Source: Bacillus sp. FSL K6-3431 (GTDB taxonomy: Bacteria; Bacillota; Bacilli; Bacillales; Bacillaceae_C). Taken from it: a stretch of DNA of 64,000 bases. The stretch is from positions 2,976,001-3,040,000 of the forward strand of contig NZ_JBBOCT010000001.1 in NCBI RefSeq assembly GCF_038002605.1, in the 5' to 3' direction. Position numbers and translations under genes: made by a program. The notes beneath the pieces are model-generated. The model had not been told where the DNA came from and did no database searches. It worked only from the letters and a program-made list of their open reading frames with translations. Positions 26,647 to 36,148 of the stretch are shown here, piece after piece. Each line of letters begins with the position of its first letter. Within the stretch, counting starts at the first letter, position 1.

Positions 26647-27567
26647 CTATATATAATGATTCCACAATTGACAATTTGTAGCGTCAATTGTCGTTTTAAC
26701 CCCGAATGATAACGTAAGCATTGGCGAACAATGCCCTGCTCTAATATTTAATATTGTAGGTTTTCTAAAGGGGGTAAAAATAGATTCAAATATTTCTTCT
26801 TTTTTAAAACTTGCTTTACCCGTTACACAATCGGTCCACGTCCCTAATATGATTCCAACAGCGTCAGAAAATTTACAAGCATGGGCCAGTTGAGTGAGCA
26901 TACGATCAATTTTATAAGGCTCTTCTCCAATGTCTTCAAGGAATAAAATTTTTCCACATGTATTGATTTCAAACGGAGTACCTAATGTACTCACCACAAC
27001 ACTTAAATTTCCGCCAGTTAGCATCCCTTGCGCAACTCCAGGAAAAAGGCAGCCGATCTTTTCTTCGGGAGGGTTATTTATTGGACCAAATGGCTTTCTC
27101 CCCAGTAACACCTGAAGTAAGAATTCCTTAGTAAAGTTATTTGCGGTTATTAAATCTGAAGCAGGCATGGGCCCATGAATTGTTGCAAGCTTACTTCTTT
27201 GTTGAAGTGCAATATGCAGAGCGGTTATGTCACTATATCCTACAAACATTTTAGGATTCCTAGTAATTAATTCGTAATCAAGTAAATGCAGAATCTGAAG
27301 AGTTCCATAACCACCTCGCAAACAAAAGATGGCAGCAATATGCGGATTGGCAAACATCCAATTTAGTTCTTGTGCCCTCATCGTTGCTGGACCAGCCAAG
27401 TAACCTCCGTAATTCTCGTAACACGTTGATCCAACTATGACTTGAAAGCCTAGCTCTTGTACGGCAAGAATGGACTGTGCTAATTGTTCCTTATCAACTG
27501 GTCCGGCTGGTGCTGTTAAACCGATTATGTCACCAAACTTTAACGTCCTGCCACAATTTAAATGCAT
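26647..27567 (-). CDS. LD-carboxypeptidase, peptidase family S66 (LdcA/YkfA-like)
   Basis: Cytoplasmic serine peptidase that trims the terminal D-Ala from murein tetrapeptides during wall recycling; relatives (MccF) cleave microcin C. About 306 residues. The nucleophile is Ser in GYSDIT (near residue 112); the catalytic Glu and His are likely in LFLEDIGEEPYKIDRM (near 210) and IRAGHCSP (near 280). A longer frame opens at 27666, but AAAGGAGG sits just before ATG 27567. It is not in the salvage operon, yet adds the peptide half of muropeptide recycling to the same 30 kb. Confidence 0.88.
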   Translation of the reverse strand: MHLNCGRTLKFGDIIGLTAPAGPVDKEQLAQSILAVQELGFQVIVGSTCYENYGGYLAGPATMRAQELNWMFANPHIAAIFCLRGGYGTLQILHLLDYELITRNPKMFVGYSDITALHIALQQRSKLATIHGPMPASDLITANNFTKEFLLQVLLGRKPFGPINNPPEEKIGCLFPGVAQGMLTGGNLSVVVSTLGTPFEINTCGKILFLEDIGEEPYKIDRMLTQLAHACKFSDAVGIILGTWTDCVTGKASFKKEEIFESIFTPFRKPTILNIRAGHCSPMLTLSFGVKTTIDATNCQLWNHYI

Positions 27568-27772
27568 GTCACTTCCTCCTTTGGATTCCATTATTATTAT
27601 ATTTAGGCAAATATTATAAAGAACATATCTGAATCCTCTATCGATCGCTATACACTCCCATTTCACAGATTATTTCCGAGGAAATACGACAATTAATTTT
27701 CTCCTACTTTTTATGAAAAGGTTAAGATAGAATAATTACTAGATTCCATTTTTAAAAACAGGAGCGATTTAA

Positions 27773-28528
27773 TTGCCATTAATGACATCTAACCAATATG
27801 TAAGAAGCGTGAAGTTACTTCGTGAAAATATTCCTAACACAAATGAATATCCGTTTCATTTACCTGTTGTACATTCTCTTAATGAACTTGACTTTCACCC
27901 GCAAGTTACCTATTTGATCGGGGAAAATGGTATGGGCAAGTCGACATTGCTTGAAGCTATTGCAATTGCCGCTGGATTTAATCCCGAAGGCGGGACTTTC
28001 AATTTCAATTTTTCTACGCATGAATCCCATTCGGTATTGGGGGAATATTTGCGGCTTATTAAGGGAGTACAAAGACCTAAGGATGGTTTTTTTCTCCGTG
28101 CTGAGACATATTATAATGTTGCGACACATATCGAAGAGTTGGATAAGGAGCCTGGAGGGGGGCGGGTCATAGATCAATTCGGTGGTGTTTCTCTACATGA
28201 GCAATCACATGGGGAATCTTTCTTTGCGGCATTTTTAAATCGATTCCAAGGGAAAGGCCTTTATATTATGGATGAGCCTGAGGCAGCACTCTCACCATTG
28301 CGTCAGTTATCAATGTTATCAAGAATTCATGAACTTGTTCAGCAAGATTCTCAATTCATTATTGCCACTCATTCCCCAATATTGATGGCATATCCAAATG
28401 CACAGATTTATGAGTTCTCACCAGAAGGTATTCAGGAAAAAGCGCTAGAAGAGACACAACATTATTTACTTTTGAAGCAATTTTTCGATGATAAGGATAG
28501 GATCCTTCATCATTTATTTAAAGAATAA
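27773..28528 (+). CDS. AAA/ABC-type ATPase, single-domain
   Basis: A 251-residue ATPase. Walker A is GENGMGKST near residue 50, Walker B is LYIMDEPEAALS near 163, and the switch His is in IATHSPILMAYP near 199. The EPEAALS block and the SHGESF signature-like stretch (near 144) are typical of RecF/SMC-related predicted ATPases. The start is TTG 27773 after AGGAG, or ATG 27782. No nuclease, methylase or toxin neighbour is present, so it is not obviously part of a defence system. Cellular role unknown. Confidence 0.8.
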   Translation: MPLMTSNQYVRSVKLLRENIPNTNEYPFHLPVVHSLNELDFHPQVTYLIGENGMGKSTLLEAIAIAAGFNPEGGTFNFNFSTHESHSVLGEYLRLIKGVQRPKDGFFLRAETYYNVATHIEELDKEPGGGRVIDQFGGVSLHEQSHGESFFAAFLNRFQGKGLYIMDEPEAALSPLRQLSMLSRIHELVQQDSQFIIATHSPILMAYPNAQIYEFSPEGIQEKALEETQHYLLLKQFFDDKDRILHHLFKE

Positions 28529-28640
28529 AATTATCAATGTGGATAATTTTTGATCCTTCTACTCACATAAAGAAAGCTACTAAGTTATAATGAGGTGTAA
28601 CTGAAAAAAGTAGAAATAATAAACGATCGGAATGATATGA

Positions 28641-28841
28641 ATGAATGGACAAAATCGAGAAAATGTAAAAGTTGGGTTAACAGTTGATATTGTATTAAAG
28701 CAAGATCAGCGTTCAGGTAAAACAACGAGAGGCATAGTAAAAGATCTTTTAACAAAATCTCCCTCTCACCCTCATGGTATTAAAGTAAGATTAGAAGATG
28801 GACAAGTAGGAAGAGTAAAACAAATCTCCCCTGAAAGCTGA
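28641..28841 (+). CDS. ywbE: YwbE family small protein
   Basis: A 66-residue protein of the conserved YwbE family. The sequence pattern (VKVGLTVDIVLKQDQRSGKT, then HPHGIKVRLEDGQVGRV) suggests a small beta-barrel like a KOW or SH3 domain. Biochemical function is not established. It is monocistronic; the ribosome binding site is weak (GGAA). Confidence 0.85.
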   Translation: MNGQNRENVKVGLTVDIVLKQDQRSGKTTRGIVKDLLTKSPSHPHGIKVRLEDGQVGRVKQISPES

Positions 28842-28879
28842 TTTACTTTCACTTCGCGAGATTACTCAAGAGGTTTATA

Positions 28880-28945
28880 TTGGAGGCGAATGCACTGCAC
28901 GATGCAGTCTAAAAAACGTCGACACAGGACATGCATTTTTAGACT
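28880..28945. repeat. Hairpin element, degenerate copy C of the intergenic repeat
   Basis: TGCACTGCACGATGCA followed by GTCTAAAAA (28907) that can pair with TTTTTAGAC (about 28935-28943). The inner part (CGTCGACACAGGACATGC) resembles the GTTGCCACAnGACGTGGC core of the repeats at 24767 and 52156. It may double as the ywbE terminator. Confidence 0.45.
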
Positions 28946-29053
28946 TTATTCCTACATAAATATAGTCGATAACAAAAAAATGCAACCATTTTTCTTTACC
29001 TCACTTTCCTATACACATGTTATACTGAAAAAAAATAGAAAAGGAACGAGATT

Positions 29054-30070
29054 ATGATACTTGGACTAACCATCATATTAATATTTGTTTTAATTTTACC
29101 GTTTACTGTTAAAATGGTCGAACGCAATTTGGAAGCATTCTTGTTTATTATGGGTCTTGCTGCAGCAGCGATTAGCCAGGTACTAACTGGAGCATTATTT
29201 ACGAAAGCGTTAGTAGATCCTATCAATATTAGTTTGGCTGTACTAATCGCCGGACTTTTATTTAAATGGTTACAAGATCCGCTGGAAAAAGGAATACTTG
29301 GAATGAGTAAAGCGATACCATTCCGTTTGTTCATCGCGCTTGTTGTCATTATCCTCGGATTGATTTCTAGTATTATCACTGCCATCATCGCCGCCATTGC
29401 TCTTGTGGTTATTGTCAGTGTCTTACGACTTGATCGTAAATCTGAAGTTCGACTAGTCATTTTGGCATGTTTCTCGATCGGACTTGGTGCAGCTTTAACG
29501 CCAATTGGAGAGCCCTTATCGACAATTGCTGTTAGCAAATTAGATGAAAACTTCTTCTTTTTACTAAAATTAATTGGACCCGATGTTATTCCCGCTGTCA
29601 TTATCTTTGCTGTACTTGCTGCTATATTTGTCAATCCGAAACAAAGTAAAGATGGATTGACTGCCCAACAGCAAACAGAAAATTATAAAGAGATTATCAT
29701 TCGTTCGTTAAAAATTTATTTATTTGTAATGGGCTTAACATTGCTTGGTGCAGGTTTTGAACCATTTATTGAGGAATATTTACTAGGGCTAAGTCCGTTA
29801 GTATTATATTGGATTAACATGATTTCTGCTGTTTTAGACAATGCAACACTTGCTGCAGCCGAGATCAGCCCTATGATGGATGCACCAACTCTTAAGGCAA
29901 TATTACTTGGACTACTTATCAGTGGAGGTATGCTCATTCCGGGAAATATTCCAAACATCATCGCTGCTGGAAAGCTTAATATTACAAGTCGCGAATGGGC
30001 ACGTTTCGGTGTACCTGTCGGCTTGATCGCTATGGTTGCATATTTTATCGTGATCCTAATTTTCGGATAA
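29054..30070 (+). CDS. DUF1646 family membrane protein (putative ion transporter)
   Basis: Very hydrophobic protein of 338 residues with about ten membrane helices. Two similar signatures, GAALTPIGEPLSTIAV (near residue 142) and SGGMLIPGNIPNIIAAGKL (near 298), are separated by half the protein, as in transporters with inverted repeats of the ion-transporter superfamily. DUF1646 members are thought to be cation or anion antiporters, without direct proof. AAAGGAAC precedes the ATG. Monocistronic. Confidence 0.8.
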   Translation: MILGLTIILIFVLILPFTVKMVERNLEAFLFIMGLAAAAISQVLTGALFTKALVDPINISLAVLIAGLLFKWLQDPLEKGILGMSKAIPFRLFIALVVIILGLISSIITAIIAAIALVVIVSVLRLDRKSEVRLVILACFSIGLGAALTPIGEPLSTIAVSKLDENFFFLLKLIGPDVIPAVIIFAVLAAIFVNPKQSKDGLTAQQQTENYKEIIIRSLKIYLFVMGLTLLGAGFEPFIEEYLLGLSPLVLYWINMISAVLDNATLAAAEISPMMDAPTLKAILLGLLISGGMLIPGNIPNIIAAGKLNITSREWARFGVPVGLIAMVAYFIVILIFG

Positions 30071-30160
30071 AAATTTTTTAAGAACTCCTTTACTACACAG
30101 GATGATCATATCTGCTGTAAGCAGATATGATAAAAAACTTATTAAAAGGGAGCAACTGCT

Positions 30161-30850
30161 ATGATAATTGAAGTTATCATCCAAAATGAATTAGAAGCAA
30201 TTCAAGCCGAAGAGTATGGGGCAGATAGATTGGAGCTCGTATCTGCCATTAGTGAAGGCGGATTAACACCTAGTTATGGTACATTGAAAAGAGTGCTCCG
30301 CAGCACACAGCTACCTGTTCAGATCATGATTCGACCACATAGTTACGGTTTTCTTTATAATGATGCTGACTGGGAAGTAATGAAAGAAGACATTTCGCTT
30401 ATTCGGGAACTTGGAGGAACAGGAATCGTCTTTGGCGCGTTGAACTCTGACAATACAGTGGACGAGCAATTGCTGGAAAATGTAATTAATCATGCACCTG
30501 ATCTAGATATTACGTTCCATAGAGCGTTTGATGAGGTCGCATCATTGGAGACGGCGTATAAAACTCTAACTAACTATAAACAACATGTTAGAAGAATTCT
30601 TACCTCGGGTGGAAAAGCAAGCTGTGTAGATGCAACGAAGGAATTAAAGTGGCTAGTTGATCAATCGCGTTTAACAGAAGGTCCTGCAATTTTACCAGGC
30701 TCCGGTTTATCCCATGAGAACCTCGCAACCATACATCAAGTAGTTGGAGCTGGTGAATACCATTTCGGTTCAGGAGTAAGGCTAGACAAAGCATTTAACA
30801 ATGAGCTATCTAAAATTTCTATGAATCAAATCCGCAATACTTTGGGATAA
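30161..30850 (+). CDS. cutC: CutC family protein
   Basis: TIM-barrel protein of 229 residues. Family blocks are AIQAEEYGADRLELVSAISEGGLTPS near residue 13, MIRPHSYGFLY near 57, TFHRAFDEV near 118 and ILTSGGKAS near 146. CutC was named for copper tolerance in Escherichia coli, a link since questioned; in Firmicutes its role is uncertain. AAAAGGGAG precedes the ATG and a terminator follows directly. Confidence 0.9.
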   Translation: MIIEVIIQNELEAIQAEEYGADRLELVSAISEGGLTPSYGTLKRVLRSTQLPVQIMIRPHSYGFLYNDADWEVMKEDISLIRELGGTGIVFGALNSDNTVDEQLLENVINHAPDLDITFHRAFDEVASLETAYKTLTNYKQHVRRILTSGGKASCVDATKELKWLVDQSRLTEGPAILPGSGLSHENLATIHQVVGAGEYHFGSGVRLDKAFNNELSKISMNQIRNTLG

Positions 30851-30856
30851 GCATTT

Positions 30857-30884
30857 AAAGCCGAGACACTCTCTCGGCTTTTGA
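30857..30884 (+). terminator. Terminator of cutC
   Basis: AAAGCCGAGA pairs with TCTCGGCTTT around a 5-base loop. It lies 7 bases after the stop. Confidence 0.88.
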
Positions 30885-30949
30885 TACAACATATTATGTG
30901 TTGCTACACCTCAGACTTATCCGACTGACTCACATTGTCCCTATTTTCT

Positions 30950-32323
30950 CTATTTAGAGACTACTACTGCAAAGTCAGCTAACAGACGTGCACCATAGCC
31001 GGTTGCTGTTTTAGGATAGTAGCCCATAGCTTGACTTTTTGCCATGACCCCTGCCATGTCAACATGAAGCCATTTTGCTGTTTTTGGAACAAAACGACGC
31101 AAGAATAAGCCCGCTGTAATTGACCCAGCAGCTCCTAGGGAACTAATATTATTCATATCAGCATAATCGCTGTTTAAAGATGAATCATACTCATCAATAA
31201 GCGGCATTGGCCAAACATAATCTCCATTTTCTCCACCGATTTTTTTTAATGCTTCGGATTGTTCTTCATCACCAAAAACCCCTGCCATTTTTGATCCAAG
31301 TGCGTTACCGATTGCTCCAGTTAATGTGGCAATATCAACTATGTACTCGGCATTCCATTCACCTGCTCTAATGAGGCCATCCGCTAAAATGAGTCGTCCT
31401 TCTGCATCCGTATTACCAACTTGTACCGTTAATCCATTTTTATAGCGAATAACTTCAGAAGGTAATAAGGATTGATTATCCGGCATATTTTCTACGATTG
31501 GAATGAGTGCAACTACATTTACTTTCGCTTGTGACTCTACCAACAGCTTCATCGCGCCAGCAACAGCTGCGGAACCACCCATATCCATCCTCATATCACT
31601 TATATCACGACCGCTTTTCAAACTAATTCCACCCGTATCAAAAGTGACCCCTTTACCAACCAGTGCAACAAGTGGTTTTGTTTCATCCCCACGATACTCA
31701 ATTTCAACAAATGCTGGTTCATACTTACTTCCCCGGCAGACTGACAATACACCATTCATTTCTAACTCCACTAATTTTGCATTGCGGTGGACATGAATAG
31801 TTGCATCTGTTCCTTCGAATGCTTCCTTCAACACATTTGGATATGTCTCAGGATTCAAGACATTGGGAGTCTCATTCATTAAATCTCGGGAAAATGCTAC
31901 AGCTGCAGCGCGGATTTCACCTTTTGTTATAAATGATTGCATATCATCAAAACCCGCTAGCTTTAATTCTGTTTTGAATGGCTTTCCATCTGATTTATAT
32001 TGTAAAAATTGATAGGTACCTAGCTCCCAACCTTCGACGAATGCACAAACTACTTCATCTATTTCTAGATTGACACACCCATCCTCTAAAACAGCCCGTT
32101 CTATTTTAGCCTTTTCAACCCCCCTACGACTTAAATCTCTGGCAATAGCTCCGGCAATATTTCTTACTTGTTCGTATGTATCTTCTTTTAATCGTTCGAC
32201 CACCACATATATACTACCATCCATTAATATTGTAGTGAATCCACCCCCGCCATTTTTAATAAATGGCTTTAATTGTTCGTTCTTTTCCATTCGCACATCG
32301 TTGTTAAATATAATACTAGTCAT
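30950..32323 (-). CDS. pepA: Leucyl aminopeptidase, family M17
   Basis: Cytosolic two-metal aminopeptidase of 457 residues. The signature NTDAEGRLILADGL is seen near residue 305. The metal-binding Lys and Asp are in LVALVGKGVTFDTGGISLKS near 232 and DMRMDMGGSAAV near 255. The N-terminal third is the usual regulatory domain. AGGAGG precedes the ATG. Possible role: turnover of short peptides, including those released from muropeptides. It is monocistronic and divergent from the rRNA methyltransferase gene. Confidence 0.92.
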   Translation of the reverse strand: MTSIIFNNDVRMEKNEQLKPFIKNGGGGFTTILMDGSIYVVVERLKEDTYEQVRNIAGAIARDLSRRGVEKAKIERAVLEDGCVNLEIDEVVCAFVEGWELGTYQFLQYKSDGKPFKTELKLAGFDDMQSFITKGEIRAAAVAFSRDLMNETPNVLNPETYPNVLKEAFEGTDATIHVHRNAKLVELEMNGVLSVCRGSKYEPAFVEIEYRGDETKPLVALVGKGVTFDTGGISLKSGRDISDMRMDMGGSAAVAGAMKLLVESQAKVNVVALIPIVENMPDNQSLLPSEVIRYKNGLTVQVGNTDAEGRLILADGLIRAGEWNAEYIVDIATLTGAIGNALGSKMAGVFGDEEQSEALKKIGGENGDYVWPMPLIDEYDSSLNSDYADMNNISSLGAAGSITAGLFLRRFVPKTAKWLHVDMAGVMAKSQAMGYYPKTATGYGARLLADFAVVVSK

Positions 32324-32446
32324 TTTAACTCCTCCTTTTACTCTGTATTACCTATTCGCTACATATTCAAAAAAACCTGTTTTTGTTCAGCAACTGAATT
32401 CTGTTATAATTAATGCATTAGATAGACAAGACAGGAGCAGAGTTAA

Positions 32447-33649
32447 ATGACCACAGAAACAATTATTACAATTAAAGATAAATATAAGAAAAACTACCAA
32501 CAAGGTTATCCTTTAATTGAAAAAGAAGCTATTTCAAATATAAAAACTTTAACATCCGAAGGTATTATTATCAGCTTGATAGACGATCAAGGAAATTTTC
32601 TTGGAAAAGGATATTTCGGCAAACAAAATAAAGGCTATGGTTGGATATTGAGTAGCAATAAGCACGAGACGATTAACCGTGCCTTTTTCACCCATAAAAT
32701 CTCTACAGCGATTAAAGCAAGGGATGTTTTTTTCAATAACAAAGAAACAACTGCTTTTCGTGTTTTTAATGGAGAAGGTGACGGAATCGGTGGATTAACA
32801 ATTGACTATTTCGCAGGCGCTTATCTCATTACTTGGTATAGCCAAGGAATTTATGCGTTTAAAGAGGATATCCTTTTTGCATTGGAACAAGCAGTCCAAT
32901 ATCAAGCTATTTATGAGAAAAAACGCTTTTCTAATACAGGTCAATATATGGAAGATGATGATTTTGTAAAAGGCGAACGCATTGAATTTCCTATTATCGT
33001 CAAAGAAAATGGCGTAAATTTCGCGATTTACTTAAATGACGGGGCGATGGTTGGTGTTTTCCTCGATCAACGTGATGTGCGTAAAGCAATAATGGATCGA
33101 TATGCTAAGAACAGAACGGTGTTAAATACTTTTTCCTATACTGGGGCATTTTCGATATTTGCTGCGTTAGGTGGTGCTAGTAAAACAACAAGCGTAGATT
33201 TGGCAAACCGAAGCAAGGGGCGTACAATCGAGCATTTCCAGATCAATGCAATCGATGATGAAAAACACGCCATTATTGTAGAAGATGTTTTCCAATACTT
33301 CAAATACGCCGTCCGGAAGCAATTAAAATTTGATACTGTCATTCTTGACCCACCTAGTTTTGCTCGTTCAAAAAAAGTAACATTCAGTGTAGCTAAGGAT
33401 TACAAGAATCTATTGAAAGAAGCGATCGTCATCACAGAAAGAAATGGGATAATCATCGCTTCAACTAATAGCACAGCTTTTGGTATGAAAAAATTTAAAG
33501 GATTCATTCAGACTGCTTTTAAAGAATTAGGCAGCACATACCAAATCCTAGAGGAGTTTTCACTCCCCAATGATTTTAAAACTACGAGAGACTTTCCAGA
33601 AGGAAATTATTTAAAGGTCGTCATTATTAAAGCCAATACAACTGATTAA
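32447..33649 (+). CDS. RlmI-like class I rRNA methyltransferase (YwbD type)
   Basis: SAM-dependent methyltransferase of 400 residues. It has a PUA-like N-terminal domain, a linker with FRVFNGEGDGIGGLTIDYF near residue 105, the SAM site LNTFSYTGAFSIFAALGGA near 227, and the catalytic-loop motif VILDPPSFARSK near 298. RlmI methylates C5 of a cytosine in 23S rRNA in E. coli; the Cys of that mechanism is not obvious here, so the exact target is open. The 3' end overlaps the convergent acyl-CoA dehydrogenase gene by 4 bases. Confidence 0.85.
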   Translation: MTTETIITIKDKYKKNYQQGYPLIEKEAISNIKTLTSEGIIISLIDDQGNFLGKGYFGKQNKGYGWILSSNKHETINRAFFTHKISTAIKARDVFFNNKETTAFRVFNGEGDGIGGLTIDYFAGAYLITWYSQGIYAFKEDILFALEQAVQYQAIYEKKRFSNTGQYMEDDDFVKGERIEFPIIVKENGVNFAIYLNDGAMVGVFLDQRDVRKAIMDRYAKNRTVLNTFSYTGAFSIFAALGGASKTTSVDLANRSKGRTIEHFQINAIDDEKHAIIVEDVFQYFKYAVRKQLKFDTVILDPPSFARSKKVTFSVAKDYKNLLKEAIVITERNGIIIASTNSTAFGMKKFKGFIQTAFKELGSTYQILEEFSLPNDFKTTRDFPEGNYLKVVIIKANTTD

Positions 33650-34821
33650 TGTGAAAATGAAGCAATTGCAGCTTTAGCTAGCCCGTTTACTACTGCATCA
33701 TCCATTGGTGGGTTATGAAGTCCTGCTCTGACATCCCGATACATTCGCTCCAACGGGAGTGTTTTGGACAGACTTCCCCCGCCAACAATGCGCATGGCTA
33801 TATCTACAATGGTAAGGGCAGAATTGGTTGCAACATATTTCGCAAGACCTAACTCCGACTTTAAATGAAGGCGTTCTTCAGGATTTTGATCCCAACGGTC
33901 AGCAACAGAGTATAACAGCATTCTTGCTGTTTTCAACTCCACTTCCATTTTACCGATTTTTTCTTGAATATGTGGCACCTCAGAAATAGGCCCAGGCAAA
34001 CTGTTCGGGCGATAATTATTCGCAAATTGAATGGCATAGTCTCTTGCTGCATGTGCGATTCCAATATAGCATGCTGGTATATGCAACATCCACCCTAGGT
34101 CTTGCTGAATATGTTTATTACTGCCTACTTCATCCACGCCTATTAACGAGCTTTCAGACACTTCCACTTGCTCTAAAATAACATCATGACTTCCCGTTGC
34201 ACGCATCCCGAGCGTATTCCATGTTTCTTCAATATGTACACGGTCAGACTTCTTAACTAAAAATCTACCAATTTTCTTTTCCCCTACAATACTTGCCGTA
34301 ACAATAAAGTAATTTAGTATGGGACTTAATGTACTGAATGTTTTTCTTCCTGTAATTAACCAACCGCTTGCCGTTTTTTCAGCTGTTGTTCCCGGCATTC
34401 CGCCTCTTGTAGGACTTCCAGTTGCTGGTTCACTAGCAAAACTATTTAACATTTCTCCATTTCCGACAATTTCCCAGCACATCTTTTCAAAAAGCGATTC
34501 CGGCCAGCTACGGGATTCACGAAGACTAAGTATAAAACCGATATGCCATCCAAGTCCAAGTGCTGTTGATCCGTCCCCTTTCGCCAATTGTTCCAATATT
34601 AATACCATTTCATATAGGGAAGCCCCATCGCCGCCATATTCATTCGGAACTGTTACTTTTATGAGACCCGCTTCTTTAATATCTTGAAAGTTCTCAAATG
34701 GAAAGGCAGCCTTTTCATCATAGCGGCTTGCCCGTGGTGCGATTTTTTCAGCTAATTTAGCTGCCAGTGCAACATAGTTAGCTTCGTGCTCATTTCTAAT
34801 AAAATAATCGTTATATGCCAT
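33646..34821 (-). CDS. Acyl-CoA dehydrogenase family flavoprotein
   Basis: About 391 residues with the N-terminal helical, middle beta and C-terminal helical domains of the family. VTVPNEYGGDGASLYEMVLI lies near residue 54, GRKTFSTLSPILNYFIV near 158 and a C-terminal RMYRDVRAGLHNPPMDDAV. FAD-dependent oxidation of an acyl-CoA or a related substrate is expected. GAGGGG lies before ATG 34821, so the in-frame ATG at 34857 is not used. It stands alone, without other beta-oxidation genes. Confidence 0.85.
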   Translation of the reverse strand: MAYNDYFIRNEHEANYVALAAKLAEKIAPRASRYDEKAAFPFENFQDIKEAGLIKVTVPNEYGGDGASLYEMVLILEQLAKGDGSTALGLGWHIGFILSLRESRSWPESLFEKMCWEIVGNGEMLNSFASEPATGSPTRGGMPGTTAEKTASGWLITGRKTFSTLSPILNYFIVTASIVGEKKIGRFLVKKSDRVHIEETWNTLGMRATGSHDVILEQVEVSESSLIGVDEVGSNKHIQQDLGWMLHIPACYIGIAHAARDYAIQFANNYRPNSLPGPISEVPHIQEKIGKMEVELKTARMLLYSVADRWDQNPEERLHLKSELGLAKYVATNSALTIVDIAMRIVGGGSLSKTLPLERMYRDVRAGLHNPPMDDAVVNGLAKAAIASFSH

Positions 34822-35067
34822 ACTATTTACCCCTCTTTCACATTGGAACACTTGCATTTATTTTACGTTCTCTGTAATTAAAAGGCAAACATTGGGATTA
34901 TATAGCAATGGCATTAATCTATCAACAAAGAACACAATTTTCACTGCGAAAAGTCATGTGTTTTTGCATATATTTTATTATTCACACTTATGAAGCGATC
35001 CCTTTATTTTAAGATTAGAATATTTTTTGCATAAATTTTATAATAAAATCATTTCGGTTTCATCGCT

Positions 35068-36126
35068 TTACCTTCCAATTCTACCAACAGCATTCTCATT
35101 AAGTATAATCACCTTATTTTCTTTCATCGATTCAAAGCAAGCATCCATTACTTTCATAGTGTCTAATACTTCGCGTCCTGATGCTAATGGTTCCCTATTT
35201 TCAAAGATGGAATCTACGAATTCCTCCAGTTGCCAGGTGAAATTGTAAATGGATGAATTGTGCTCCTTTACTTTTTCCGAATTTAAATAAAGTTCATATT
35301 CATCCTTTAGATGGAGCATTCCATTTGTACCGATGATGTATCGCTCATAAATGCTATTTTGTGTAGACCAAATTCTCTTTCCAGAAAGACCTTCTTCATC
35401 AGTTGGATGTGCTCCCGCATTAAATGACATAAGTACATTGGCCATCCGTCCATCACTAAATTTAAGCGAGATTGAGCACTCATCTTCTCCATCCCAATTC
35501 GAATTATTGGTATATCCTTGGGTATAAACGGTTTGTGGTAATTCTCCATAGGCCCATATGATGTAATCTAAAATATGGCTTCCCCATAAAGGAATAATAA
35601 ATCCACCTATTTGAGATTTATCCTTCCACCATTCAGTCGCTGGTTGGTGCATTTGGGCTAAAAGTAATGCATTGATGTTAATGACCTTACCAATCTCTTT
35701 TGCACGAATACGTTTAATTGAATCCATTACTGGTTCAAAAAAACGGCGACTTTGACCAACCATTAAAGTTACATTATTCCTCTCCGCCACCTCTACCATT
35801 TGGCACGCTTCTTCTTCATTCATTGCCATTGGCTTTTCAATTAGAACATGCTTGCCGGATTCTAAGGCTTTAATCGTATAAGAAGCATGTAAATCATGGG
35901 GTAGTAAAAGCAAGAAAGCATCGATGTTGGAATCCTCACAAGCCTCTTCAAAAGAAGTGTACACCTTAACTTTCTCCCATTTCTTTGCTTCATTTTTAGA
36001 CTTTTCTTCGTCCCGTGAAACAAGGGCTGTTAATTCAATTTTTTCACTAAGTGCTTTAACAGCCGGAAGATGTGACTTGGAAACACGTCCTAGCCCAACT
36101 ACTGCTAACCTTAATTTATTTGACAT
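35068..36126 (-). CDS. Gfo/Idh/MocA family NAD(P)-dependent oxidoreductase
   Basis: Protein of 352 residues: an N-terminal Rossmann domain (AVVGLGRVSKSHLPAVKAL near residue 8), the catalytic EKP motif (VLIEKPMAM near 95) and a C-terminal beta-sheet substrate domain. Members oxidise a sugar or inositol hydroxyl, or open 3-keto intermediates. It lies 22 bases after the TIM-barrel gene, so the two form a transcription unit with the importer. The pairing with an AP-endonuclease-like isomerase is known from inositol and levoglucosan or 3-keto-glycoside pathways. Confidence 0.88.
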   Translation of the reverse strand: MSNKLRLAVVGLGRVSKSHLPAVKALSEKIELTALVSRDEEKSKNEAKKWEKVKVYTSFEEACEDSNIDAFLLLLPHDLHASYTIKALESGKHVLIEKPMAMNEEEACQMVEVAERNNVTLMVGQSRRFFEPVMDSIKRIRAKEIGKVININALLLAQMHQPATEWWKDKSQIGGFIIPLWGSHILDYIIWAYGELPQTVYTQGYTNNSNWDGEDECSISLKFSDGRMANVLMSFNAGAHPTDEEGLSGKRIWSTQNSIYERYIIGTNGMLHLKDEYELYLNSEKVKEHNSSIYNFTWQLEEFVDSIFENREPLASGREVLDTMKVMDACFESMKENKVIILNENAVGRIGR

Positions 36127-36148
36127 AGTTTTCTCCTTTCTTTGTATC

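Noticed and set aside
27860..28177. A 105-codon frame antisense to the AAA ATPase
   Set aside because: It has no ribosome binding site and lies fully inside a well-supported gene on the other strand.
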